From positions 80,787-144,786 of the forward strand of contig JAGOPP010000001.1 in the NCBI GenBank assembly GCA_017991935.1: a DNA stretch of 64,000 nt, read 5' to 3'. The first letter of the stretch is position 1. Each line of letters opens with the position of its first letter. Source of the DNA: Oscillospiraceae bacterium (GTDB lineage Bacteria; Bacillota; Clostridia; Oscillospirales; Ruminococcaceae). The translations under genes were made by a program, and so were the position numbers. This document shows positions 52,217-60,672 of the stretch, in pieces. The notes under the pieces were generated by a model that was not told where the DNA came from, made no database searches, and saw only the letters and a list, made by a program, of their open reading frames with translations.

Positions 52217-52252
52217 TTTTCGGCAAAATAATCGTCCCCGCGCCGCTATGAT
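52217..52252 (+). promoter_or_regulatory. Probable Spo0A-dependent spoIIE promoter
   Basis: TATGAT at 52247-52252 serves as -10, with no sigma-A -35 box. Instead TTTTCGGCAAAA at 52217-52228 reads TTTTGCCGAAAA on the other strand, one base from the Spo0A box core TTTTGTCGAAAA, at a distance like that in Bacillus spoIIE. Confidence 0.5.
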
Positions 52253-52286
52253 AAACCTATCAATATATTCCTTCGGAGGCGGTCTT

Positions 52287-54581
52287 ATGACGATAGCGGT
52301 CGATGCCAAGCTCAAACGGGCCACCGGTCGGGCGGCGGAGGAGCTGATCCCGATGCTGGTCTGGCTGGCGGCGTCCTATGCCGCGGCGAACGCGGCGCTT
52401 TTTGGAAATCTGGCCCCTTTTGGGATCTCCTGCGCCGCCGCGGCGAAGAAGAAAACGCTGCTGCCCGCGACGGCCGGCGCGATTCTCGGCTATACGCTGG
52501 CGGGCGGCGGGTCCCTGCGCTACCCGGCGGCGGTGCTGCTGGTCGCCGCGGTGAAGCTGATTTTTGAAAAGCTCGGGGAGGGGGCGCTCCCGTCCGCTCT
52601 CTACGCGGCGGCCTCCACGCTGGTGGTCTCGACGGCGTTTGCCTCTCTGGGTGCGGAGATCGGGATGCCGCAGATCATGGCGGAGGCGGTCCTGTGCGGG
52701 GGCGTGGCGTGGTTTTTCTCCCGGACCGGCGTCCTTTTGGGCGACGGCAGGCCGATCCTTGCCCTCTCGAAGGCGGACCGCGCCTGCATCGCCGTCACAG
52801 CGGCCATCGGCGCGGCCTCCCTTGCCGGGACGGAGATGTTCGGCGTCTCCGCCGGGGCGGTTTTAGGAGGATTCGCGGTGCTGCTCTCCGCCGAGTACGG
52901 CGGGGAGGGCTCCGGGGCCGCCGCCGGCGCGGCGGCCGGGACGGCGATCGGCGTCGCCTCGGGATACGGGATGCTGGCCGCGGCGGGATTCCCGGTCGGG
53001 GGGCTTGTGGCGGGCGTCTTTGCGGTATTCGGCCGGACGGCGGCCGCCGCGGCCTTCGCCTGCGTCCAGCTGATCGCGGCGTTCGCCGCCGGGGCGGAGA
53101 ATTACGGCCTGTTTTATTCGTCCTTGGTCGCGGGGGGCGTGCTGATCCTGCTGCCGAAGCAGAGCGGGAAAGTCGCGGCGCTGTTTGCGCCGAGGGAATC
53201 CCTGACGCCGGACAGCGCCACCGTCAAATCCATCCTGCTCGCGCGGCTCGGCTCCGCGGCGGCGGGGCTTTCGGATATTTCCACGGCGACGAAGCGTGTC
53301 TCGGACAAGCTGCGGCCCACGAGCGGCGACGATCTCAACCGCATCTTCAATTTCGCCGCGGAGAAGGCGTGCCGGACCTGTTCCCGCAATGCCTACTGCT
53401 GGCAGGAGCGTTACAGCGACACCATGGAGGCCTTCTCCGCGATGGCCCCGGCGTTAAAAAAGGAGGGCGCGGCCTCGGAGGCAGACTTCCCGGAGGAATT
53501 CGCCAAGCGCTGCATCCGCGCGCCCGAGATTGCGCGGACCGTCAGCCTGCGCTTCGCGGAGACCGTGGAGCGCAGGGAGGCCCGGCACGAGATCTCCGGC
53601 ATCCGCAGCGTCGTCACGGATCAGTTCGACGGCATGGCGCTGATGCTGCGGGATCTCGCCGGCGACATGGCGCGGCTCTCGCGCTCCGATCAGCAGCAGG
53701 GCAGGGCGGTGAAGCGCCTGCTTGAGCACGAGCGTTTTCATCCGTTCTCGGCGGTCTGTTATTACGCCGAGGGCGGCAGGCTGACCGTGGAGGCGACGCT
53801 GCCCTTGGAGGAGAAGTCGGTGCTCGAGCGGGAGGAGCTGACCGCCATGCTTTCCGATCTGCTGCTGCGGGATCTCTCGGCCCCGGTCGCCCGCGAGACG
53901 GAGAACGCGCGGCGGCTCGTCTGGTCGGAGCGGCCGCCGCTCGCGGTGGAGTACGGTGAGTACGCCTTCTGCGCCGACGGGGAAAAATTCTGCGGGGACA
54001 GCAGCCGCTTTCTTTATGATGAACGCGGGCGCGCGCATCTTCTGTTAAGCGACGGCATGGGCAGCGGCTGCAACGCGGCCTTGGATTCGGCCATGACCGC
54101 CGGGCTTTTAGAGCGGCTCATCCGGGCCGGTTTCCGCTTCGACAGCGCCATCCGCCTTGTCAACTCCGCGCTGCTGCTCAAATCCGGGGACGAGTCGCTC
54201 GCCACCGCGGACAGCTGCGAACTCGACCTCTTCTGCGGGCGGGCGGACTTCTGCAAGGCGGGCGCGGCGCCCTCCTATGTGCTCAAGCACGGCCGCGCGG
54301 TGCGGGTGAGCGCCATGTCGCTGCCGGCGGGGATCTTGGGCGGCACCGCCTTCGAGGAGGAAAACCTCACGCTCGGCCCCGGGGACTGGATCGTCATGGT
54401 CTCCGACGGCGCGATCGCCGAGGGGGACGACTGGATCTTAAAAGACATGAAAACGCTGCCCGAAAAGACCGCGCCGGAGGCGGCGCGCTATTTTGCCGAG
54501 CGGGCCAAGGCCATCCGCAGCGACGGCCACAGCGACGACATCACCGTCCTCGCCGCGAAGCTCGTGGAAAACGGGGCGTAG
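52287..54581 (+). CDS. spoIIE: Stage II sporulation protein E, PP2C phosphatase
   Basis: The 764-residue protein has about ten N-terminal helices (residues 20-300), a central FtsZ-interaction/linker region with a Cys-rich patch (CRTCSRNAYCW) and a C-terminal PP2C domain with LLLSDGMGSGCNAALDS, MVSDGAI and SDDITVLAAK. SpoIIE dephosphorylates SpoIIAA to release sigma-F in the forespore. ATG 52287 has TCGGAGG upstream; the frame extends back to 52209 without support. Its presence shows that the organism can sporulate. Confidence 0.93.
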   Translation: MTIAVDAKLKRATGRAAEELIPMLVWLAASYAAANAALFGNLAPFGISCAAAAKKKTLLPATAGAILGYTLAGGGSLRYPAAVLLVAAVKLIFEKLGEGALPSALYAAASTLVVSTAFASLGAEIGMPQIMAEAVLCGGVAWFFSRTGVLLGDGRPILALSKADRACIAVTAAIGAASLAGTEMFGVSAGAVLGGFAVLLSAEYGGEGSGAAAGAAAGTAIGVASGYGMLAAAGFPVGGLVAGVFAVFGRTAAAAAFACVQLIAAFAAGAENYGLFYSSLVAGGVLILLPKQSGKVAALFAPRESLTPDSATVKSILLARLGSAAAGLSDISTATKRVSDKLRPTSGDDLNRIFNFAAEKACRTCSRNAYCWQERYSDTMEAFSAMAPALKKEGAASEADFPEEFAKRCIRAPEIARTVSLRFAETVERREARHEISGIRSVVTDQFDGMALMLRDLAGDMARLSRSDQQQGRAVKRLLEHERFHPFSAVCYYAEGGRLTVEATLPLEEKSVLEREELTAMLSDLLLRDLSAPVARETENARRLVWSERPPLAVEYGEYAFCADGEKFCGDSSRFLYDERGRAHLLLSDGMGSGCNAALDSAMTAGLLERLIRAGFRFDSAIRLVNSALLLKSGDESLATADSCELDLFCGRADFCKAGAAPSYVLKHGRAVRVSAMSLPAGILGGTAFEEENLTLGPGDWIVMVSDGAIAEGDDWILKDMKTLPEKTAPEAARYFAERAKAIRSDGHSDDITVLAAKLVENGA

Positions 54582-54756
54582 GTTTCAAAAAATCCCGGGG
54601 CCAAAAACGGAAGGCCCCGTACATACCTTCGCGGGGAAATCGGATTCCCGTCCAACTACCGCAAAGGGACGCGCCGGAGGAAACGCGGCAAAAAGCGCCG
54701 AAAAAGGGCCTCTGAGGGGCCTTTTTTAATTTTTTTTGGAAGATAAAAATTCCTAC

Positions 54757-54785
54757 TTGACTTTACCGGCGAAAAGGGATATAAT
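54757..54785 (+). promoter_or_regulatory. Promoter of the T-box metNIQ operon
   Basis: TTGACT (54757-54762), 17 bp spacer, TATAAT (54780-54785). Upstream, 54582-54750 holds a GGGGCC/GGCCCC hairpin and an imperfect GGgCC hairpin with T-run at about 54715-54736, probably ending spoIIE. Confidence 0.85.
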
Positions 54786-54794
54786 CCATCACAA

Positions 54795-55033
54795 CAACCG
54801 AACAGTTTAAAGACTGAGAAGGGAAGAGTAAGCGTGTAAGCGGCCACAGAGATCCCCGGCAGCTGAAAAGGGGACGAACGGAGCACGCCGAACATGGTCC
54901 CGGAGTTGCGCACCGAACCGGAAACGGCAAGGCTGCGACGGGTGCGGCCCGTTATCGCGGCAGGGTATGATGGTACCCGGTAAGGCCGATATGGCGACAT
55001 ATCGGTGAACTAAGGTGGTAACACGGAAGCGAC
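54795..55033 (+). promoter_or_regulatory. T-box leader, methionine specifier
   Basis: The leader has the T-box core AAGGTGGTAACACGG at 55012-55026, which pairs with the uncharged tRNA acceptor end, preceded by a stem I region with AGGGAAGAG and a GAAC-ATG-GTCCCGG specifier loop (ATG at 54894-54896). The Met codon agrees with the downstream metNIQ genes. Uncharged tRNA-Met would stabilise the antiterminator and allow transcription. Confidence 0.9.
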
Positions 55034-55077
55034 GCTTTCGTCCTTTGTCCGAACGGATGAGGGACGGGAGCTTTTTT
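55034..55077 (+). terminator. T-box-controlled terminator
   Basis: GCTTTCGTCCTT and AGGGACGGGAGC form a 12 bp stem with G-T pairs, followed by seven T; it competes with the antiterminator containing the T-box core. Confidence 0.85.
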
Positions 55078-55123
55078 TATCGCTTTTTGATACCGCTCGC
55101 GGGGAAATTGGAGGAACGGATTC

Positions 55124-55882
55124 TTGATACGCATTGAGGGCCTGACAAAGGTATTTAAAGGGCAGATGGATGTGACGGCGCTCGACAACATCTGCACCGA
55201 GGTGGAGAGGGGAGACATCTTCGCGGTCATCGGCATGAGCGGTGCGGGAAAGAGCACGCTGCTGCGCTGTATCGCCCAGCTCGAAACGCCGGACGCCGGC
55301 TCGATCTATATCGACGACGCGGATGTCACGAAGCTCACCGGATCAGAAAAACTCAGGCTCCGCAAACAGGTCGGCGTCATTTTCCAAGGTTATCATTTAC
55401 TCATGCAGCGCACCGTCCGCGGGAACGTCGCGTTCCCGCTGGAGCTTGATAAACGAACCAAAGCGGAGATCGACAAAAAGGTGGGGGACCTGCTGGAGCT
55501 TGTGGGCCTTTCCGATAAGGCGGGGGCCTATCCGTCCCAGCTCTCCGGCGGCCAGATGCAGAGAGTCGCGATCGCCCGCGCCCTCGCCAACGACCCCAAA
55601 ATTCTTCTCTGCGACGAGCCCACCTCGGCGCTCGACTCGCTGACGACCAAATCCATACTCAAATTATTGGAGGACATCAACACGCAGCTCGGCGTCACCA
55701 TTTTCATTATCACGCATGAGATCGGCGTCGTCCGCGCGATCTGCAAGCGCGTCGCCGTCATCAACGAGGGCCGGGTCGTGGAGCAGGGCCCCACCGGAGA
55801 GATCTTCACGCACCCAAGGCATCTTGCCACAAGGCTTCTGCTCGGCGTAGAGGATCCCGAGAAGGGAGGCGACGACGAATGA
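55124..55882 (+). CDS. metN: Methionine ABC transporter ATP-binding protein, short form
   Basis: The 252-residue ATPase has Walker A GMSGAGKST, Q-loop GVIFQGYHLLMQRTVRGNVAFPLEL (MetN-like), signature [15 protein letters not shown] and [12 protein letters not shown]. Ordinary MetN is about 340 residues and ends in a NIL domain that binds methionine and inhibits transport; here the protein stops about 15 residues after the nucleotide domain. Start is TTG 55124, with GGAGG upstream. Its end overlaps metI. Confidence 0.9.
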   Translation: MIRIEGLTKVFKGQMDVTALDNICTEVERGDIFAVIGMSGAGKSTLLRCIAQLETPDAGSIYIDDADVTKLTGSEKLRLRKQVGVIFQGYHLLMQRTVRGNVAFPLELDKRTKAEIDKKVGDLLELVGLSDKAGAYPSQLSGGQMQRVAIARALANDPKILLCDEPTSALDSLTTKSILKLLEDINTQLGVTIFIITHEIGVVRAICKRVAVINEGRVVEQGPTGEIFTHPRHLATRLLLGVEDPEKGGDDE

Positions 55883-56547
55883 TGGAATTCTTCGTCCACT
55901 ACTGGAGCATCCTTCTGAAAGGCATCCTCGAAACGCTGTACATGGTCTTCGTCTCCACCGCCTTCGCCTATATCCTCGGAATGCCGCTGGGCGTCATCAT
56001 GGTCACGACCGCCCCCAACGGCATCCGCCCGAATAAACCTGTCAACGACACGCTCGGCACCGTCATCAACGTCGGCCGCTCGATCCCCTTCGTCATTCTG
56101 ATCGTGGCCATCATCCCATTTACCCGCCTGATCGTCGGAAAAGCCTTCGGCTCCACGGCGGCGATCGTCCCCTTGGTCATCGCGGCGGCGCCCTTTGTGG
56201 CGAGGATGGTGGAATCCTCGCTCGCCGAGATCAACCCCGGCGTCGTCGAGGCGGCCCAGACCATGGGCGCCACGGACTGGCAGATCGTCTGGAAGGTGCT
56301 CCTCCCGGAATCCGTCCCCTCCTTGGTGCGCGGCCTCTCCATCACCACCATCACGCTGGTCGGCTATTCGGCCATGGCGGGCGCGGTCGGCGGCGGCGGG
56401 CTCGGGGCCATCGCCATCAACTACGGCTACTACCGTTTCCAGACCGACATGCTGTATGTCACGGTGGTGCTGATGATCTTCCTCGTGCAGATCATTCAGA
56501 TGGCGTTCAACTTTGTTGCCAAACGGATCGACAAGCGAAACCGTTGA
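55879..56547 (+). CDS. metI: Methionine ABC transporter permease
   Basis: The 222-residue permease has five helices and the EAA loop VVEAAQTMGATDWQIVWKVLLPESVPSLVRG. NVGRSIPFVIL and YSAMAGAVGGGGLG are typical MetI segments. It starts within the metN stop (ATGA) and is followed by metQ after 42 bp. Confidence 0.93.
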   Translation: MMEFFVHYWSILLKGILETLYMVFVSTAFAYILGMPLGVIMVTTAPNGIRPNKPVNDTLGTVINVGRSIPFVILIVAIIPFTRLIVGKAFGSTAAIVPLVIAAAPFVARMVESSLAEINPGVVEAAQTMGATDWQIVWKVLLPESVPSLVRGLSITTITLVGYSAMAGAVGGGGLGAIAINYGYYRFQTDMLYVTVVLMIFLVQIIQMAFNFVAKRIDKRNR

Positions 56548-56589
56548 GCATAGAGATTTCAAATTTAGTGTGAAAGGAAGCAACACCCT

Positions 56590-57450
56590 ATGAAAAAAAT
56601 TCTTGTACTGATTCTGGCGCTCGTGCTCTGCCTGAGCTTCGCTGCCTGCACCGCCGAGGAAGCCGCTCCTGAAGAGAGCACTCCTTCCGAATCCGCCCCT
56701 GTCGAGGAATCCGCCGATCCCGGACTGCAGAAGCTGATCGTCGGCGCCTCCCCGTCCCCGCACGCCGAGATCCTGCGCCAAGTCGTCGAGGACCTCGCCG
56801 CCCAAGGCATCGACCTTGAGATCGTGGAATTCACCGACTACGTCCTGCCCAACGAGACGCTGACCGCGGGCGAGATCGACGCGAACTATTTCCAGCATCA
56901 GCCCTACCTCGACACCTATAACACCGAGAACGGGACCGACATCGTCTCCGCCGGCGCCATCCACTATGAGCCGCTCGGCATCTACCCCGGAAAGACCGCG
57001 ACGCTTGAGGGGCTTCAAGACGGCGCCGCCATCGCCATCCCGAACGACGGCTCCAACGAGGCCCGCGCCCTGTATCTGCTTCAGGATCTCGGCCTCATCA
57101 CCGTGAGCGACGCGAACGGATACAACATCACCGTCCTCGACATCACCGAGAACCCGCACAACCTCGAGATCACCGAGATCGAGGCCGCTCAGCTCCCGCA
57201 GATCCTTCCGGACGTCGATTTTGCCATCATCAACGGCAACTATGCGATCGGCGCGGGCATCGACGGCACCGTCCTGACCACGGAGGACAAGGATTCCGCC
57301 GCCGCCCAGACCTACGCGAACATCATCGCCGTCCTTCCGGGCAACGAGGACGATCCGCTCATCGTCGCGCTGCTCAACGCTCTTCAGAGCGAGAAGGTTC
57401 GCACCTTCATCAACGAGACCTACGGCATCTCCGTAGTCCCGATGTTCTGA
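56590..57450 (+). CDS. metQ: Methionine-binding lipoprotein
   Basis: The 286-residue NlpA-family protein has a lipoprotein signal ending LSFAAC, a Glu/Pro/Ser linker and the MetQ domain: LIVGASPSPHAEILRQV, NETLTAGEIDANYFQHQPYL, AIPNDGSNEARALYLLQDLGLI and NGNYAIGAG. It delivers methionine (possibly also D-Met) to MetNI. A strong terminator follows. Confidence 0.94.
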   Translation: MKKILVLILALVLCLSFAACTAEEAAPEESTPSESAPVEESADPGLQKLIVGASPSPHAEILRQVVEDLAAQGIDLEIVEFTDYVLPNETLTAGEIDANYFQHQPYLDTYNTENGTDIVSAGAIHYEPLGIYPGKTATLEGLQDGAAIAIPNDGSNEARALYLLQDLGLITVSDANGYNITVLDITENPHNLEITEIEAAQLPQILPDVDFAIINGNYAIGAGIDGTVLTTEDKDSAAAQTYANIIAVLPGNEDDPLIVALLNALQSEKVRTFINETYGISVVPMF

Positions 57451-57470
57451 TTTTCGCTTCCTGATAAGAA

Positions 57471-57504
57471 AAGCACCCGGTCGGGAAAGGCCGGGTGCTT
57501 TTTT
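57471..57504 (+). terminator. Terminator of metNIQ
   Basis: AAGCACCCGG(TC), GGGAAA-type loop, CCGGGTGCTT followed by T residues. Confidence 0.92.
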
Positions 57505-57659
57505 GCATGGAAATTTCGAGGCCGCCCCCGGAGGGCCGAAAAAGGGCCTTCCGGGACGGCGCACCCATAAACGTCCTCTTTGGAGCCGAAGCCCCGCCCG
57601 CCCGAGTATCCATTTCGGCGGCGCAAAACTATAATGGGATGGAAAGGGAGGGGGTTTTT

Positions 57660-58430
57660 ATGCAGCCAGCTCTGCTTGCCCTGATCGGGACGGGCGGAAC
57701 TTTTCTCCTCACGGCGCTTGGCGCCGCGGAGGTTTACTTATTTGGAAAGGATTTAGACGAACGCATCCAGAGCATGTTTTTCGGCTTCGCCGCGGGCGTG
57801 ATGACCGCGGCGTCGATCTGGTCCATGCTGCTGCCGTCGATTGATGAGGGGGGCTGGGTCCCGGCCTGCGTCGGGTTTCTTTGCGGGGGGGCGTTTATCC
57901 TTTTGCTGGATCGTCTCGTCCCGCATCTACACGCGCTGCTCAGCAAGCGCGAAGATGCGCAGAACGGCCTCAAACGCACCACGCTGATTACGCTTGCGAT
58001 CACGCTGCACAACATACCGGAGGGCCTCGCCGTGGGCCTCGCGTTCGCGATGGCCACGGTGCCGGGCTCCTCCGCGACGATGGCCGGCGCGACGGCCCTT
58101 GCCGTCGGCATCGGCCTGCAAAATATCCCGGAGGGCACGGCGGTCTCGCTGCCGATGTTCCGGGAAGGATGCTCAAAAAACAGAGCCTTCCTGATCGGGG
58201 CCGCCTCCGGGGCGGTGGAGCCGATCGCGGGCGTGGCCGGCGCGCTGCTCGCGGTCAGCATCGTCGGCATTATGCCGTGGATTCTGGCCTTCGCCGCAGG
58301 CGCGATGATTTTCGTCGTCGCCGAGGAGCTGATTCCGGGCGCCAAAATCGCGGAGCACGTGTATTCCGGATCGATCGGCATGATGGTGGGCTTTGCCGTG
58401 ATGATGGTGATGGACGTAGCGCTTGGCTGA
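57660..58430 (+). CDS. ZIP-family divalent metal transporter
   Basis: The 256-residue protein has eight predicted helices. Metal-site motifs are HNIPEGLAVG in helix IV and QNIPEGTAVS plus the VAEELIPG segment in helix V/VI, as in ZupT-like importers of zinc, iron or manganese. GGGAGGGGG precedes ATG 57660; the earlier open frame crosses the metQ terminator. Its TGA stop lies in the loop of a 9 bp hairpin that begins the palindromic array. Confidence 0.88.
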   Translation: MQPALLALIGTGGTFLLTALGAAEVYLFGKDLDERIQSMFFGFAAGVMTAASIWSMLLPSIDEGGWVPACVGFLCGGAFILLLDRLVPHLHALLSKREDAQNGLKRTTLITLAITLHNIPEGLAVGLAFAMATVPGSSATMAGATALAVGIGLQNIPEGTAVSLPMFREGCSKNRAFLIGAASGAVEPIAGVAGALLAVSIVGIMPWILAFAAGAMIFVVAEELIPGAKIAEHVYSGSIGMMVGFAVMMVMDVALG

Positions 58431-58933
58431 GGCCAAGCGCTTCCGAGTTTTCTCTCCGGCCAAGGCCGTCGCCGTGCTTCGCACGGACGAAAACTCGCCA
58501 TAAAGCAAGGCCGAGCGCCGGCGCTGCCCAGCGGCAGCGCCACCGAGTTTTCTCTCCGGCCAAAGGCCGTCGCCATGCTTCGCACGGACGAAAACTCGCC
58601 ATAAAGCAAAACCGAGCGCCGGCGCTGCCCAGCGGCAGCGCCAACGAGTTTACCTTCGCGCTCCAAAAGTAGGAGCGCGATTTTGGCTTCGCCAAAACCG
58701 GCAAACTCGCCATAGAGCAATGCTGAGCGGCAGCGCTTCCGAGTTTTCTCTCCGGCCAAAGCCGTCGCCGTGCTTCGCACGGACGAAAACTCGCCATAAA
58801 GCAAAACCGAGCGCCGGCGCTGCCCAGCGCCACCGAGTTTACCTTCGCGCTCCAAAGTAGGAGCGCGATTTTGGCTTCGCCAAAACCGGCAAACTCGACA
58901 TAAAGCAAGGCCGAGCGCCGGCACCACAAGTTT
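58429..58933. repeat. Array of five palindromic modules, types A and B
   Basis: Five modules with a pitch of 94-101 bp follow the ZIP gene: A 58444-58497, A 58544-58598, B 58645-58709, A 58740-58793, B 58834-58897. Type A starts CGAGTTTTC and ends GAAAACTCG, with inner hairpins GGCCAAAGGCC and GTGCTTCGCAC. Type B starts CGAGTTT, ends AAACTCG, and has inner hairpins CGCGCTCC/GGAGCGCG and TTTTGGCTTCGCCAAAA. Each is followed by CCATAAAGCA or near and then a GCGCTGCC-CAGC-GGCAGCGC hairpin linker. No gene is supported within 58431-59036. Confidence 0.92.
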
Positions 58934-58987
58934 CCCAATCTTTAAGCCCCAGCCCTTTAAGCATGGGCAGGATCTTCGGCGTCACAA

Positions 58988-59019
58988 AAAAAGCAGGCGG
59001 AGCGCTCCGCCTGCTTTTT
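58988..59019. terminator. Bidirectional terminator at the end of glyS
   Basis: AAAAAGCAGGCGGAGC directly inverted as GCTCCGCCTGCTTTTT: a perfect 16 bp palindrome with T-runs in both directions. Confidence 0.9.
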
Positions 59020-59036
59020 CTATTAAAATTTATAAA

Positions 59037-60413
59037 TCAGAATTCCAGCTTGCTTTCGATATAGGAGACGAGCTCGCCGATCGGCATACGGATCTGCTCC
59101 ATGGTGTCGCGGTCGCGGACGGTGACGCAGCCGTCCGTCTCGGAATCGAAGTCGTAGGTGACGCAGAACGGCGTGCCGATCTCATCCTCGCGGCGGTAGC
59201 GCTTGCCGATGGAGCCGGCGTCGTCGTAGTCGACCATGAATTTCTTGCTGAGCATGTCGTGGATCTTCATGGCGGGCTCGGCGAGCTTTTTGGAGAGCGG
59301 CAGGACGGCGGCCTTGATCGGCGCGAGGAACGGGTGCAGGTGCAGCACGGTGCGCACGTCGTCGTCGCCGACCGGCTGCTCGTCGTAGGCATCGCAGAGG
59401 AAGGCGAGCGCCATGCGGTCGGCGCCGAGGGACGGCTCGATGACATAGGGGATATAGCGGGTGTTGGTATCCTGATCGAAGTAATCCATCGAGGTGCCGG
59501 AGAATTTGGTGTGCTGGGAGAGATCGTAATCGGTCCGGTCCGCGACGCCCCAGAGCTCGCCCCAGCCGAACGGGAACAGGAACTCAAAGTCGGTCGTGCC
59601 GACGGAGTAGAAGGCCAGTTCCTCCGGCGTGTGGTCGCGGCGGCGCAGGTGCTCTTTGGTCATGCCGAGGCGCAGCAGCCAGTTTTCGCAGAAATCCTTC
59701 CAGTAGACGAACCAATCGAGGTCGGTGCCCGGCTTGCAGAAGAATTCAAGCTCCATCTGCTCAAACTCCCGCGTGCGGAAGACGAAGTTGCCGGGGGTGA
59801 TCTCGTTGCGGAAGGATTTGCCGACCTGCCCGATGCCGAAGGGGATCTTCTTTCTCGTGGTGCGCTGGACGTTCTCAAAGTTGACGAAGATGCCCTGCGC
59901 GGTCTCGGGGCGGAGGTAGATCTGGCTCGTCGCGTCCTCCGTGACGCCTTGGAAGGTCTTAAACATCAGGTTGAAGGAGCGGATGTCGGTGAAATCCACG
60001 CTGCCGCAGACCGGGCATTTGACGCCCTTCTCGGTGACAAAATCGCGCATGCGCTTAAAATCCCAACCCTCGGGATCGGTGCCGGTCTGCTCCGCGATGA
60101 GCTTATCCGCCCTGTGGCGGGTGTGGCACTGCTTGCAGTCCATCAGCGGGTCGGAGAAGCCGCCGACATGGCCGGAGGCGACCCAGACCTGCGGATTCAT
60201 CAGGATGGCCGCGTCGAGGCCGACGTTGTAGGGGCTCTCCTGAATGAAGGCCCTCCACCACGCGCGTTTGACGTTATTTTTAAACTCCACGCCGAGCGGG
60301 CCGTAGTCCCATGTGTTGGAAAGGCCGCCATAGATTTCGGAGCCGGCGTAGACGTAACCGCGGTTTTTGCAGAGCGCGACGATCTTATCCATTGTGTAGA
60401 TTTTGCTGTCCAT
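59037..60413 (-). CDS. glyS: Glycyl-tRNA synthetase, single-chain class II
   Basis: The 458-residue enzyme is the homodimeric type (as in Bacteroides, Mycoplasma and eukaryotes), not the alpha2-beta2 GlyQS. It has [14 protein letters not shown] at the N terminus, two cysteine pairs (CKQCH, CPVCG) for zinc, class II motif 2 ([25 protein letters not shown]) and motif 3 ([13 protein letters not shown]). ATG 60413 has GGAGGG upstream; the frame to 60452 is not supported. No T-box is seen in its leader. Confidence 0.96.
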   Translation of the reverse strand: MDSKIYTMDKIVALCKNRGYVYAGSEIYGGLSNTWDYGPLGVEFKNNVKRAWWRAFIQESPYNVGLDAAILMNPQVWVASGHVGGFSDPLMDCKQCHTRHRADKLIAEQTGTDPEGWDFKRMRDFVTEKGVKCPVCGSVDFTDIRSFNLMFKTFQGVTEDATSQIYLRPETAQGIFVNFENVQRTTRKKIPFGIGQVGKSFRNEITPGNFVFRTREFEQMELEFFCKPGTDLDWFVYWKDFCENWLLRLGMTKEHLRRRDHTPEELAFYSVGTTDFEFLFPFGWGELWGVADRTDYDLSQHTKFSGTSMDYFDQDTNTRYIPYVIEPSLGADRMALAFLCDAYDEQPVGDDDVRTVLHLHPFLAPIKAAVLPLSKKLAEPAMKIHDMLSKKFMVDYDDAGSIGKRYRREDEIGTPFCVTYDFDSETDGCVTVRDRDTMEQIRMPIGELVSYIESKLEF

Positions 60414-60456
60414 TAGACAATCCCTCCGTTTTCTCAATCTGAAAATATACATTCAC

Positions 60457-60485
60457 ATATTATCCCTCAAAAAAGAAATAGTCAA
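60457..60485 (-). promoter_or_regulatory. glyS promoter
   Basis: Minus strand TTGACT (60485-60480), 17 bp spacer, TAATAT (60462-60457), about 45 bp before the ATG. Confidence 0.7.
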
Positions 60486-60607
60486 GCAATCCACGCCGGG
60501 CGCGGGGACGATTGTCGAAAATTATTCTCCCAAAACGGGGAACGGGGCGAAAACCCGCCCCATGCTCCGGCGGGCGCGGCGCCCTCCGCGGAGAAACCCG
60601 CAAAACG

Positions 60608-60636
60608 TTGACTTTTTGCGATAAATAGAATAAACT
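60608..60636 (+). promoter_or_regulatory. Promoter of the yicC-coaBC cluster
   Basis: TTGACT (60608-60613), 17 bp spacer, TAAACT (60631-60636), 37 bp before yicC. Confidence 0.7.
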
Positions 60637-60672
60637 ATTTAAATAGATTTTTACGCCCGAAAGGATGTTGTT

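Noticed and set aside
58429..58933. CRISPR array or coding repeats on either strand
   Set aside because: The modules are internally palindromic, of two types, with conserved rather than unique linkers; the translated frames are only shadows of the repeats.
60414..60672. T-box or glycine riboswitch in front of glyS
   Set aside because: The minus-strand leader is only about 45 nt from the promoter, too short for either element.
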